From Mariniphaga sediminis (lineage in GTDB: Bacteria > Bacteroidota > Bacteroidia > Bacteroidales > Prolixibacteraceae), in contig NZ_QWET01000011.1 in NCBI RefSeq assembly GCF_003573545.1, positions 62,001-126,000 of the forward strand: a DNA stretch of 64,000 nucleotides. Reading direction: 5' to 3'. Each line of letters opens with the position of its first letter. Position 1 is the first letter of the stretch. Shown in pieces: positions 56,310-64,000 of this stretch. The notes under the pieces were generated by a model, which saw only the letters and a list, made by a program, of their open reading frames with translations, was not told the origin of the DNA and ran no database searches. Made by a program: the position numbers and the translations under genes.

Positions 56310-56728
56310 TGGCACTCGAATTGGTTTTTCAAATAGAAGGAGGTGATTTTTCCAACGCTGGAAAAGCTTCGAGCCAGATAAAAAAGGTGTTGAAACAATT
56401 GAATATTGACACGCGGATCATAAAACGGGTTGTTGTTGCCGTGTACGAAGCGGAGGTAAATGTGGCGGCTCATGCTCACCGGGGGCAGGTGAAGGCGCTG
56501 TTTGGTGAAACGGAAGTTGAGGTAGTTGTTACCGACCAGGGACCTGGTATCGAAAATATTGAACAGGCTATGCAACCTGGTTATTCCACCGCTTCGAAAG
56601 AGGTGCGGGAAATGGGGTTTGGAGCGGGAATGGGATTGTCCAACATAGCAAAAAACACAGATAATTTACATATTGAAAGTGAAGTGGGAAAAGGGACAAT
56701 TTTAACGTTCAGGTGCAATTATTCATGA
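56309..56728 (+). CDS. RsbW/RsbT-like ATP-binding (HATPase) protein
   Basis: 139 residues. GHKL ATPase with N box YEAEVNVAAHAHRG, G1 DQGPGIENIE and G2 FGAGMGLSNI. It has no histidine-kinase dimerisation domain, so it resembles serine kinases of partner-switching systems (RsbT, RsbW, SpoIIAB). Such proteins act opposite SpoIIE phosphatases, one of which lies across the promoter. No STAS-domain antagonist is present in the island; the DRTGG proteins may take that place (inference). Confidence 0.85.
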   Translation: MALELVFQIEGGDFSNAGKASSQIKKVLKQLNIDTRIIKRVVVAVYEAEVNVAAHAHRGQVKALFGETEVEVVVTDQGPGIENIEQAMQPGYSTASKEVREMGFGAGMGLSNIAKNTDNLHIESEVGKGTILTFRCNYS

Positions 56729-58092
56729 AAGGGAAAACAAAATATCATGCATTGAAAGTGGATACCGAAAAGTGTTTTGGCTGTACCCATTGTATGAAGA
56801 TTTGTCCTACCGAAGCCATCCGCATTGTGGACGGGGTTGCTACCATCGATCAATACCGTTGTGTAGATTGTGGAAACTGTTTGCGTGCCTGTCCGGTAGA
56901 TGCGTTTTATGTTGAACAGAATCAACTGAGCCATATTGAAGATTTTAAATACCGCGTGGTTTTGTTTCCCTCGGTTTTTATCGGCCAGTTTTCCGAGATT
57001 TATTCAGAAGGGCGTATTTATGAGGCGTTGCTTCGTTTGGGATTTACACATATTTTTGAAGTGGAGCAGCCTGCCTTATGGCTAATGGAATCAATCAAGG
57101 AAAGCAGTCAGGAGTTGGCCGAAGGGCCACTTATTTCTTCCTTCTGTCCGGCCATCGTACGGTTGATTCAATCCAAATATCCTTCGCTGACCCGGAATAT
57201 TGCCCCGCGAAAAGCCCCTCATGATTTAGCGGCTCATTTTGCCATAGAGCAATTAAAAATGCAGGGAGCCAACGAAAGTGAAATCGGTATTTTTTATGTT
57301 TCACCGTGCTCGGCAAAAATGGCGGCTGTTAACCAGCCGGTAGCCGAAAAGGAATCGATTGTTACCGGAGTTATTAATATGAAGGATTTGTATAACCGGA
57401 TAATGAGGCTGCTTCCGGCAAATGAAACAACTGACACTTCCGGTTTCAGGCAGTACCTGAGCCGGGAAGGCATTTTGTGGAGCCTCCCACGTGGCGAAGC
57501 TTCCTGGTTCAAAAAACGATCGATGGCTATCGACGGCATTCATAATGTGGTGAAGTTTCTGGAACGCCTGGAAAATGATGAGGTTCCAAAACTCGATTTT
57601 CTGGAGTTGAAGTCGTGCAACCAGGGTTGTGCCGGGGGAATTCTGCTTACCGGTAACCGGTTTCTTACCGTGGAGCGCTTGCAAAAAAGAGCATTACGGT
57701 ATCCCAAAGCTTCTCAAATCAATCCCGAAGGAGTCAGGAAGGAAACTGTGCAGAAAAAGCTGATCTCGGATAATGTAGAGCCACGTCCTGTTTTTGTTTT
57801 GGATCAGGATCGCACCCGCGCCCTGGAAAAGATGAAGAAGATTAATAACATTCTTTGCCATTTGCCGGGTATTGACTGTGCCGGGTGCGGGGCGCCAAAC
57901 TGCCACGCATTGGCAGAAGATATTGTGCAGGGAAAAGCCCGGATGACAGATTGTATTTTCCTTCAGAATAAATTTATAAAAGAACTAAAAGTAAAACCGG
58001 ACAAGGCTTGCGCTAACCTGGAAAGAATCTGGGGTAAAAAGCGTTTTGAGGCCGATTGCAATAAGAAAGGAGGAAGAAATGAAGGTTTCTGA
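56725..58092 (+). CDS. HydS-like [FeFe] hydrogenase homologue (putative sensor)
   Basis: 455 residues from ATG 56725, overlapping the previous stop as ATGA. Two [4Fe-4S] ferredoxin sites at the N-terminus (CFGCTHCMKICP and CVDCGNCLRACP). The H-cluster domain keeps the four ligand cysteines: Cys141 in SFCPAI, Cys195 in SPCSAK, and Cys298/Cys302 in SCNQGC. Catalytic enzymes have TSCCP, MPC and a GGGQP tail; here the proton-relay Cys is Phe140, the Met is Ser and GGGQP is absent. A C-terminal [4Fe-4S] site has Cys385, Cys388, Cys393 and Cys410. This matches putative sensory hydrogenases (groups C/D) and suggests little or no turnover. Confidence 0.85.
   Translation: MKGKTKYHALKVDTEKCFGCTHCMKICPTEAIRIVDGVATIDQYRCVDCGNCLRACPVDAFYVEQNQLSHIEDFKYRVVLFPSVFIGQFSEIYSEGRIYEALLRLGFTHIFEVEQPALWLMESIKESSQELAEGPLISSFCPAIVRLIQSKYPSLTRNIAPRKAPHDLAAHFAIEQLKMQGANESEIGIFYVSPCSAKMAAVNQPVAEKESIVTGVINMKDLYNRIMRLLPANETTDTSGFRQYLSREGILWSLPRGEASWFKKRSMAIDGIHNVVKFLERLENDEVPKLDFLELKSCNQGCAGGILLTGNRFLTVERLQKRALRYPKASQINPEGVRKETVQKKLISDNVEPRPVFVLDQDRTRALEKMKKINNILCHLPGIDCAGCGAPNCHALAEDIVQGKARMTDCIFLQNKFIKELKVKPDKACANLERIWGKKRFEADCNKKGGRNEGF
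58066..58073 (+). promoter_or_regulatory. Unusually strong Shine-Dalgarno sequence before the second DRTGG gene
   Basis: AAAGGAGG lies 5 nt before ATG 58079, inside the 3' end of the HydS-like gene. Such sites are rare in Bacteroidota genes, and it fixes the start at 58079 rather than the upstream ATG 58046. Confidence 0.5.
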
Positions 58093-58417
58093 TTTGGTTG
58101 AAAAATATGGCTTGAAGGTATTTGCGGGCCAGGAAAGCCTGGGAAAAGAGATTTCCGGAGGCTATGTTTCCGACCTTTTAAGCGATGTGATGGGGCATGC
58201 CAAAGAGAATGAAGTTTGGATAACATTGCAGACCCACCAGAATGTAATGGCCATTGCTTCCTTGAAAGACCTGGCGGCGGTTATCCTGGTGAAAGGCCTG
58301 GAACCGGATGATGACACATTAGCGCGGAGCAGGGAAGAAGGTATTCCGTTGCTTGGGACAAACAGGGGAACTTTTGAAATGGCCGGAGTGCTATTCAACG
58401 AGTTAAAATCATCATGA
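58079..58417 (+). CDS. DRTGG domain protein (second copy)
   Basis: 112 residues. Paralogue of the gene at 55965: it shares MKVSDLV, GGYVSDLLSDVMG (GFSSDLMSDV in copy one), AAVILVKG and a Gly-rich C-terminal MAGVLF segment. It overlaps the HydS-like gene by 14 bp and the PHP gene by 4 bp, so it is translated in one coupled chain. Function unknown; two diverged copies in one operon suggest either different ligands or a hetero-oligomer. Confidence 0.82.
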   Translation: MKVSDLVEKYGLKVFAGQESLGKEISGGYVSDLLSDVMGHAKENEVWITLQTHQNVMAIASLKDLAAVILVKGLEPDDDTLARSREEGIPLLGTNRGTFEMAGVLFNELKSS

Positions 58418-59154
58418 AAAAATACAGGGCTGATTTACATATCCATACTTTGTTGTCGCCCTGTGCTGATTTGGAAATGACCCCCAATAACATTGTGAAA
58501 AAGGCCCGGGCAAGCGGTTTACATATTATTGGCATTACGGATCATAACGCTACAAAACATGCTTTGCTGGTAAAAAAAATAGCGGAAGAAACAGGAATTT
58601 TTACGCTGACCGGGGCTGAAGTCACTACGAAAGAAGAGGTACATTGCCTTGCTTTTTTTGCCGAACAGGAACAACTGCACCAATTTCAGGATTTTATCGA
58701 TGAAAATATAACCCGTATTCCGAACACTGAAAATTATTTTGGTTACCAACCGGTAATTGATGAACAGGAGAATATCCTCGAGCTGGTGCCATACTATCTT
58801 CCGGCGGCGCTTAAAACCGATATCCACTCCCTTCAGCAAACGGTGGAAAAGCTGAATGGCATTTTTATCCCGGCCCATATCGACCGGCCGGTGAATGGAA
58901 TAATAAGCCAGTTGGGCTTTATCCCGCCAGGTTTAAAATACGATGCGTTAGGCCTTTCAAGACATGGTTCAGAAAAACATGTTAAAAAACAATATGTTTT
59001 ACAAAATAAAACGACCCTTATTCGCAATTCTGATGCCCATTTTCTGGAACAAATTGGCGACATTTACACTGTCTTTAACATGGAAGAAATCAGCTTCTCT
59101 GAAATAAAAAAGGCGCTGAATCAACAGGATAAACGATTTTGTGAAATAGTATGA
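58414..59154 (+). CDS. PHP domain protein
   Basis: 246 residues. Metal-binding PHP motifs: ADLHIHTLLSPCADLEMTP, ITDHN, GAEVTTKEEVH, PAHIDRP and RNSDAHFLEQIGD. PHP proteins are metal-dependent phosphoesterases or nucleases; this type regularly accompanies DRTGG and HydS genes in anaerobes. Starts as ATGA over the preceding stop. A substrate, perhaps a phosphorylated signal, is unknown. Confidence 0.85.
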   Translation: MKKYRADLHIHTLLSPCADLEMTPNNIVKKARASGLHIIGITDHNATKHALLVKKIAEETGIFTLTGAEVTTKEEVHCLAFFAEQEQLHQFQDFIDENITRIPNTENYFGYQPVIDEQENILELVPYYLPAALKTDIHSLQQTVEKLNGIFIPAHIDRPVNGIISQLGFIPPGLKYDALGLSRHGSEKHVKKQYVLQNKTTLIRNSDAHFLEQIGDIYTVFNMEEISFSEIKKALNQQDKRFCEIV

Positions 59155-59699
59155 AAACCATCTCTGAGCATGTACTTGATATTGTGCAGAATTCAGTGAG
59201 GGCAAAGGCAACATTGATTGAAGTCATGGTTGATGAGGACAAAAAGAATAACCTTTATACCTTGTCGGTAAACGACAATGGAGAAGGAATGAGCAGGGAG
59301 GTTTTGGAGCAGGCAGTTAATCCGTTCTTTACATCCCGAACTACCCGGAAAGTAGGCCTGGGATTGCCCCTGTTAAAACAAAATGCGGAAACGGCGGGCG
59401 GTTCGTTTCAAATTCAATCAGAGCCGGGGAAAGGGACGCAGGTGCGGGCTGTCTTTCAGCTTGAACACCTGGACCGGCCACCGCTGGGAGATGTTTGGGA
59501 CAGTTGGCTGTTAATTCTTTTGAGTAATCCCGGAATTCGACTGATATACCGTCATCGGGTGGGGAAGGACTCATTTGAAATAGATTCACAGGAAATAAGG
59601 GAGATGTTTGAAGGGGTTTCCCTTCAACACAAAGAGGTGAGAAAGGCCCTTGTTGAGATGATGAAAAACAATCTTGTCGAGATAAAAGCAAGCAAGTAA
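59151..59699 (+). CDS. ATP-binding (HATPase) protein, second copy
   Basis: 182 residues. GHKL ATPase: N box HVLDIVQNSVRAKATLIEV, G1 VNDNGEGMS, F/G2 FFTSRTTRKVGLGLPLLKQ and GKGTQVR. Closer to the histidine-kinase ATPase shape than the first copy, but without a phospho-His domain. The extra 65 residues at the C-terminus (DVWDSWLLILLSNPGIRLIY) resemble no known domain. Starts as ATGA over the PHP stop; the next gene follows after 23 bp. Confidence 0.83.
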   Translation: MKTISEHVLDIVQNSVRAKATLIEVMVDEDKKNNLYTLSVNDNGEGMSREVLEQAVNPFFTSRTTRKVGLGLPLLKQNAETAGGSFQIQSEPGKGTQVRAVFQLEHLDRPPLGDVWDSWLLILLSNPGIRLIYRHRVGKDSFEIDSQEIREMFEGVSLQHKEVRKALVEMMKNNLVEIKASK

Positions 59700-59722
59700 C
59701 CAAAATAAAAACCGTTTCAACT

Positions 59723-60118
59723 ATGACAAAAATAAAGACACTGGCAGATCTCCGAAAAATAAGGGATGAGGTTCAGTCCAAAATCAGATTACGTGAAAAC
59801 AGCGACCATCCTGAGCAGGTGGTCCAGGTTAAGGTCGGCATGGCAACTTGCGGGATTGCTTCCGGTGCCAAAGAAACCATGAAGTATTTTATGGACGAGC
59901 TGGAACAGCAGGCCATTGACGCTGTGGTAACGCAAACCGGATGTATGGGATACTGTTATGCCGAACCAACTGTGGAGATTACTCTCCCGGGAAAGGAACC
60001 TGTGATTTTTGGCTTCGTGGATAAAGAAAAAGCGGAAGAAATTATTGATGTTTACATCAAACGGGGGGAACTTATTGATGGCGTTATCCCATTGACTTTT
60101 AGGACAATTGACGATTAA
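59723..60118 (+). CDS. Thioredoxin-like [2Fe-2S] ferredoxin domain protein
   Basis: 131 residues. [2Fe-2S] ligands in MATCGIASGA and TGCMGYCYAEP, the pattern of NuoE/HndA-type thioredoxin-like ferredoxins. The N-terminal helix (TLADLRKIRDEVQSKI) is typical of the HydD/HndB-like subunit found just before hydB. Predicted to be an accessory electron carrier or subunit of the hydrogenase complex. Confidence 0.88.
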   Translation: MTKIKTLADLRKIRDEVQSKIRLRENSDHPEQVVQVKVGMATCGIASGAKETMKYFMDELEQQAIDAVVTQTGCMGYCYAEPTVEITLPGKEPVIFGFVDKEKAEEIIDVYIKRGELIDGVIPLTFRTIDD

Positions 60119-60138
60119 GAATATTCAACTGATCAATT

Positions 60139-61932
60139 ATGACCGACTATAAAATACACCTTCTGATTTGCGGCGGGACAGGCTGTAAATCATCAGAGAG
60201 TGATGAAATTAAAAAATCGTTGAAGTACTGGATTGATGAGGCAAACCTGAAAGAAGAAGCTCAGGTGGTACTTACCGGCTGCTTTGGCTTTTGTGAAAAA
60301 GGACCCATCGTTAAAGTGTTGCCCGACAATACCTTTTATGTAGAGGTTAAGCCTTCTGATGCCGAGGAAATTGTAAAAGAGCATTTGCTGAAAGGGAGAC
60401 CGGTTCAACGGTTGCTTTACAAAGATCCGCATACCAATCAGCAAATCAGCGATTCCAAAGGAATGGATTTTTACAAGAAACAGATGCGCATTGCCTTGCG
60501 GAATTGTGGTTTTATTAACCCGGAAAGTATTCATGAATATATTTCCCGTGACGGGTACATGGCATTAGGAAAATGTTTGACGGAACTAACTCCCGAAGAG
60601 ACGATAAAGGAGGTAAAGGATTCCGGTCTTCGCGGGCGCGGAGGCGGCGGTTTTCCAACCGGTTTGAAATGGGAAATTACCCGTAATTCAGAGGCTGATC
60701 AAAAGTATGTGGTTTGTAATGCAGATGAAGGGGATCCCGGCGCTTTTATGGACCGTTCAATTTTGGAAGGCGATCCGCATTCTGTAATCGAAGCCATGGC
60801 CATTTGCGGTTATTGTATCGGTGCAGATAAAGGCCTGGTTTATATCAGGGCTGAATACCCCCTGGCTATCGAGCGCCTGACAACAGCTCTCAGACATGCA
60901 CGGGAATACGGACTTTTGGGCAATGACATTTTGGGTACTGGTTTTAATTTTGAAATTGACATTCGGCTCGGAGCCGGAGCGTTTGTGTGTGGTGAAGAAA
61001 CAGCGCTTATCCATTCCATGGAAGGGTTGCGGGGCGAACCAACTTTTAAGCCGCCATTCCCGTCGGTGGCCGGTTACCTGGGTAAACCCACCAATGTGAA
61101 CAATGTAGAAACCTTTGCCAATATTCCGGTCATCATAAACAAAGGCGCTGCCTGGTTCAGTGAAATAGGGACTGAAAAATCGAAAGGTACCAAGGTTTTT
61201 GCCCTGGCCGGAAAAATCAATAATGTAGGACTGATTGAAGTTCCGATGGGAACAACGTTGCGCGAAGTGATTTACGATATTGGTGGCGGCATTAAAGACG
61301 GGAAGGAGTTTAAGTCTGTTCAGACCGGAGGCCCTTCGGGGGGATGCCTTACCAAAGATTTTCTGGATACACCCATTGATTACGATAATCTTCTGGCTGC
61401 GGGTTCAATGATGGGGTCGGGCGGTATGATTGTGATGGACGAAGACGACTGTATGGTTTCCATTGCCAAGTTTTACCTCGAATTTACGCTGGAAGAATCC
61501 TGCGGAAAATGTTCGCCCTGCCGTATTGGAAACAAACGGTTGCATGAGATTCTTGAAAAAATTACCAAAGGATATGGTGAGGAGAAGGATATCGAACGTT
61601 TGAAACTGTTGAGTAACGTAATTAAAGATACCTCTTTGTGCGGCCTCGGGCAATCGTCGCCCAACCCGGTTTTGTCTACCATTGCCAATTTTGAAGATGA
61701 ATACCTGGCCCATGTACAGGAACAAAGATGTCCGTCGGGACAGTGCAAAGCGCTACTGAAATATGAAATCATCGAAGATTTGTGCACCGGCTGTACGTTG
61801 TGTTTCCGCAACTGTCCGGTGGGCGCTATTACGGGCGAGCGAAGGCAACCGCATTACATCGACCAGTCGCTTTGTATTAAGTGCGGCGCGTGTTACGAGA
61901 AATGCAAATTCAATGCAATTAAACTTTCATAG
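60139..61932 (+). CDS. hydB: [FeFe] hydrogenase NAD(P)/FMN subunit (HydB/HndC, NuoF-like)
   Basis: 597 residues. N-terminal thioredoxin-like [2Fe-2S] domain (CGGTGCKSSES and CFGFCEKGP). NuoF core with NADH/FMN site GLRGRGGGGFPTGLKW, NADEGDPGAFMDR and GAGAFVCGEETALI, and [4Fe-4S] at SCGKCSPCRIGNK. Two C-terminal [4Fe-4S] ferredoxin sites (CTGCTLCFRNCPVGA and CIKCGACYEKCKFNA). This domain order is that of HydB in trimeric electron-bifurcating hydrogenases, which couple NADH and reduced ferredoxin to H2. Confidence 0.93.
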   Translation: MTDYKIHLLICGGTGCKSSESDEIKKSLKYWIDEANLKEEAQVVLTGCFGFCEKGPIVKVLPDNTFYVEVKPSDAEEIVKEHLLKGRPVQRLLYKDPHTNQQISDSKGMDFYKKQMRIALRNCGFINPESIHEYISRDGYMALGKCLTELTPEETIKEVKDSGLRGRGGGGFPTGLKWEITRNSEADQKYVVCNADEGDPGAFMDRSILEGDPHSVIEAMAICGYCIGADKGLVYIRAEYPLAIERLTTALRHAREYGLLGNDILGTGFNFEIDIRLGAGAFVCGEETALIHSMEGLRGEPTFKPPFPSVAGYLGKPTNVNNVETFANIPVIINKGAAWFSEIGTEKSKGTKVFALAGKINNVGLIEVPMGTTLREVIYDIGGGIKDGKEFKSVQTGGPSGGCLTKDFLDTPIDYDNLLAAGSMMGSGGMIVMDEDDCMVSIAKFYLEFTLEESCGKCSPCRIGNKRLHEILEKITKGYGEEKDIERLKLLSNVIKDTSLCGLGQSSPNPVLSTIANFEDEYLAHVQEQRCPSGQCKALLKYEIIEDLCTGCTLCFRNCPVGAITGERRQPHYIDQSLCIKCGACYEKCKFNAIKLS

Positions 61933-61950
61933 AGAAGAAATTCAGAAACG

Positions 61951-63702
61951 ATGGATACAGTACAATTAACCATAGATAATAAACCGGTAGTCGTAAAAAA
62001 AGGGATTACCGTTCTGGAAGCGGCAACAAGTGCGGGGGTTCATATTCCAACACTTTGCCACATGAAACTGGATGACCTGAACATTGAAAACAAACCCGGA
62101 GGGTGCCGCATTTGTGTGGTGGAGGTAGAAGGTCGGAGAAACCTGGCGCCTGCCTGCTGTACGGAAGTTGCTGAGGGGATGGTTGTTAATTCCCATTCAA
62201 TCCGGGTGATAAATGCCCGGCAAACCGTGTTGGAATTAATTCTTTCAGACCATCCGGCGGATTGTCTGATATGTGCAAAGTCCGGTAATTGCGAATTGCA
62301 GGATATGGCTCATCAACTCGGAATACGGGAGATTCATTATAAAGGAGAACAATCTACTTACCGGGAAGATACTTCGCCGGCCATTATCCGCGATGTGGAC
62401 AAGTGTATTATGTGCCGTCGTTGCGAGATGATGTGCAACGAGGTGCAAACAGTGGGCGTTCTGTCTGCCATTAACCGTGGGTTTAATGCCGTGGTTTCAC
62501 CGGCTTTTGAAATGAACCTCGACCACTCGGTTTGCACTTATTGCGGGCAGTGCGTTGCTGTTTGTCCTACCGGGGCTTTAACCGAAGTGGATCAAACGGC
62601 TCATGTTGTTCGCGCGCTTTCAGACCCGGATAAAACCGTGATTGTACAAACGGCACCAGCTGTGCGTGCTGCTTTGGGAGAAGAGTTTGGGCTGGAACCC
62701 GGAACGCTGGTTACCGGTAAAATGGTTTCAGCATTGCGGCGCCTTGGGTTCGATTATGTATTCGATACTGATTTTGGAGCCGACCTGACCATTATGGAGG
62801 AAGGAACTGAAATGCTAAACCGGCTGTCGCGCTTTTTGGAGGGGGACGAAAGCGTAAAATTGCCCATTCTGACTTCATGCTGCCCGGCCTGGGTGAAATT
62901 TTTTGAACACCAGTTTCCGCAACTGAAAGATATTCCTTCTACAGCGCGTTCGCCACAGCAGATGTTCGGCAGCATTGCCAAAACCTATTTTGCTGAAAAG
63001 ATGGGGGTGGAACGTGACAATTTGATTGTGGTTTCCATTATGCCCTGTGTGGCAAAAAAATATGAATGCGGGCGGGATGAGTTTAAAGTGGATGGAAATC
63101 CCGATGTGGATTATGCCATTACTACCCGCGAGCTGGCGAATCTGATCAAACTGGCCAACATTAGTTTTGACCGGCTGCCTAATGAAGATTTTGATATGCC
63201 CTTAGGTGAATCTACCGGCGCGGCGGTTATTTTTGGTACCACCGGCGGGGTCATTGAAGCTGCAGTGCGTACCGCTTATGAATTGTACACCAAAAAACCG
63301 TTACCAAAGCTTGATTTCCATGAACTGCGCGGCATGGATGGCATCCGGCAGGCAACCATCGATTTTGCAGGGTTTCCATTAAAGATTGGTATTGCACACG
63401 GTTTAGGGAACGCACGCCGTCTGCTTGAAAAGATAGAATCGGGCGAAAGTGAATTTCATGCTATTGAAATAATGAGCTGTCCCGGTGGATGTATTGGTGG
63501 CGGAGGTCAACCTTATCATCATGGAAACGCGGAAATTCTGAAAAAACGTCAGATGGCCCTTTACCAGGAAGACAGCAACAAAAAAATTCGCAAGTCGCAT
63601 GAAAATCCATTCATCATTCAGTTATATGAAGAATTTTTGGAAAAACCAATGAGCGAAAAAGCTCACCATTTGCTGCATACCAAGTATTTTGACAGAACTT
63701 GA
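61951..63702 (+). CDS. hydA: [FeFe] hydrogenase catalytic subunit
   Basis: 583 residues. Plant-type [2Fe-2S] at about 35-75 (GGCRICVVEVEG), the His/Cys-ligated [4Fe-4S] (DHPADCLICAKSGNC), two ferredoxin-type clusters (CIMCRRCEMMCNEV and CTYCGQCVAVCPTG), then the H-cluster domain with complete motifs: TSCCPAW (308-314), MPCVAKK (364-370) and EIMSCPGGCIGGGGQP (starting at 507). The C-terminal small-subunit-like tail is LYEEFLEKPMSEKAHHLLH. All residues for catalysis are present, in contrast to the HydS-like protein 5 kb upstream. HydE, HydF and HydG maturases are not in the window. Confidence 0.95.
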   Translation: MDTVQLTIDNKPVVVKKGITVLEAATSAGVHIPTLCHMKLDDLNIENKPGGCRICVVEVEGRRNLAPACCTEVAEGMVVNSHSIRVINARQTVLELILSDHPADCLICAKSGNCELQDMAHQLGIREIHYKGEQSTYREDTSPAIIRDVDKCIMCRRCEMMCNEVQTVGVLSAINRGFNAVVSPAFEMNLDHSVCTYCGQCVAVCPTGALTEVDQTAHVVRALSDPDKTVIVQTAPAVRAALGEEFGLEPGTLVTGKMVSALRRLGFDYVFDTDFGADLTIMEEGTEMLNRLSRFLEGDESVKLPILTSCCPAWVKFFEHQFPQLKDIPSTARSPQQMFGSIAKTYFAEKMGVERDNLIVVSIMPCVAKKYECGRDEFKVDGNPDVDYAITTRELANLIKLANISFDRLPNEDFDMPLGESTGAAVIFGTTGGVIEAAVRTAYELYTKKPLPKLDFHELRGMDGIRQATIDFAGFPLKIGIAHGLGNARRLLEKIESGESEFHAIEIMSCPGGCIGGGGQPYHHGNAEILKKRQMALYQEDSNKKIRKSHENPFIIQLYEEFLEKPMSEKAHHLLHTKYFDRT

Positions 63703-63780
63703 AAGATTGGCGCTGGTTGCCGTTCTTTTGAATAATATTATCAAACTTTTTTAAACGAGAGACATATAAAAACATAGGTC

Positions 63781-64000
63781 ATGCCAAAAATAAAACTTGC
63801 AGAAAATACCATTCAGATTATAAAAGATATTTGTTCCGAATTTAACCATAGTGAAGGTGAATTGATAAATGTGTTGCATAAAGTTCAGCATACGTTGGGA
63901 TATTTACCGGCGGAGGTGCAGGAAGTAATTGCCAGGGAGCTGAAAACCTCGGTGGCTAAAGTGTACGGGGTAGTTACATTTTATAGCTTTTTTACCATGG
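63781..64000 (+). CDS. hydC: NuoE-like [2Fe-2S] subunit of the hydrogenase (HydC); 3' end outside window
   Basis: 73 residues are seen. It reads MPKIKLAENTIQII, then LINVLHKVQHTLGYLPAEVQ and KTSVAKVYGVVTFYSFFTM, the helical N-terminal half and the start of the thioredoxin-like fold of NuoE/HydC. The cysteine ligands lie beyond the window edge. 78 bp after hydA and in the same direction, completing HydB-HydA-HydC. Confidence 0.88.
   Translation, partial: MPKIKLAENTIQIIKDICSEFNHSEGELINVLHKVQHTLGYLPAEVQEVIARELKTSVAKVYGVVTFYSFFTM

Overview
The window reads as chromosomal DNA of an anaerobic or facultatively anaerobic Bacteroidota, most like the Bacteroidales/Marinilabiliales (Prolixibacteraceae-type) group. 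This rests on a type IX secretion sorting domain with PorP/SprF and OmpA/PD40 partners, Bacteroidetes-type promoters (TTTG about 18-21 nt upstream of TAnnTTTG), almost no Shine-Dalgarno sequences, a K+-dependent-type membrane pyrophosphatase, a dihydroorotate-dehydrogenase-like protein and an [FeFe] hydrogenase. Genus and species cannot be read from the sequence.

Layout. 1-7.6 kb: the C-terminal part of a giant repeat adhesin ending in a T9SS type B sorting domain, followed by PorP/SprF and PorE-like OmpA genes. 7.7-16.9 kb: a Tat-exported Gfo/Idh/MocA oxidoreductase, malic enzyme (maeB), a DUF486 membrane protein, a GH15 hydrolase divergent from a fused trehalose-6-phosphate synthase/phosphatase, and an orphan ECF sigma factor. 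17-19.9 kb: rplS, an isochorismatase-fold hydrolase, trmH, an HU gene and tRNA-Ser(UGA). 20-26.4 kb: an arsenic island on the minus strand with arsR, arsE-, arsF- and arsG-like genes, an ArsP-like permease, a split-Soret-type dihaem protein, arsC, arsM and acr3. 26.5-41.8 kb: an M20 peptidase, an envelope-biogenesis run (LptA/OstA-like, MoxR, three parvulin-type proteins), guaB, recQ, DUF5063, a 3'-5' exonuclease, an RlmI-like methyltransferase, a [4Fe-4S] APS reductase and an orphan HPt protein. 42-53.2 kb: gcvT, serC, serA, DUF1015, a receiver/PPDK-N fusion, hppA and a DHOD-like gene. 53.7-64 kb: a hydrogenase island running off the end.

The hydrogenase island is the most striking part. A divergent PAS-SpoIIE pair faces a tightly overlapping run: DRTGG protein, RsbW/T-like ATPase, HydS-like hydrogenase homologue, second DRTGG protein, PHP protein, second ATPase, [2Fe-2S] protein, then HydB, HydA and HydC of an electron-bifurcating-type [FeFe] hydrogenase. 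In the HydS-like protein the four H-cluster ligand cysteines are present but the proton-relay cysteine is Phe. That suggests a hydrogen or redox sensor coupled to a phosphatase/kinase switch next to the catalytic enzyme.

The arsenic island combines inorganic resistance (arsC, acr3), methylation (arsM) and probable organoarsenical handling (arsEFG-like, arsP-like) with a dihaem protein whose role there is unknown. Start codons were re-chosen for several genes where the longest reading frame runs into a neighbour or promoter. Protein calls come from motif and family recognition by eye, not from searches.
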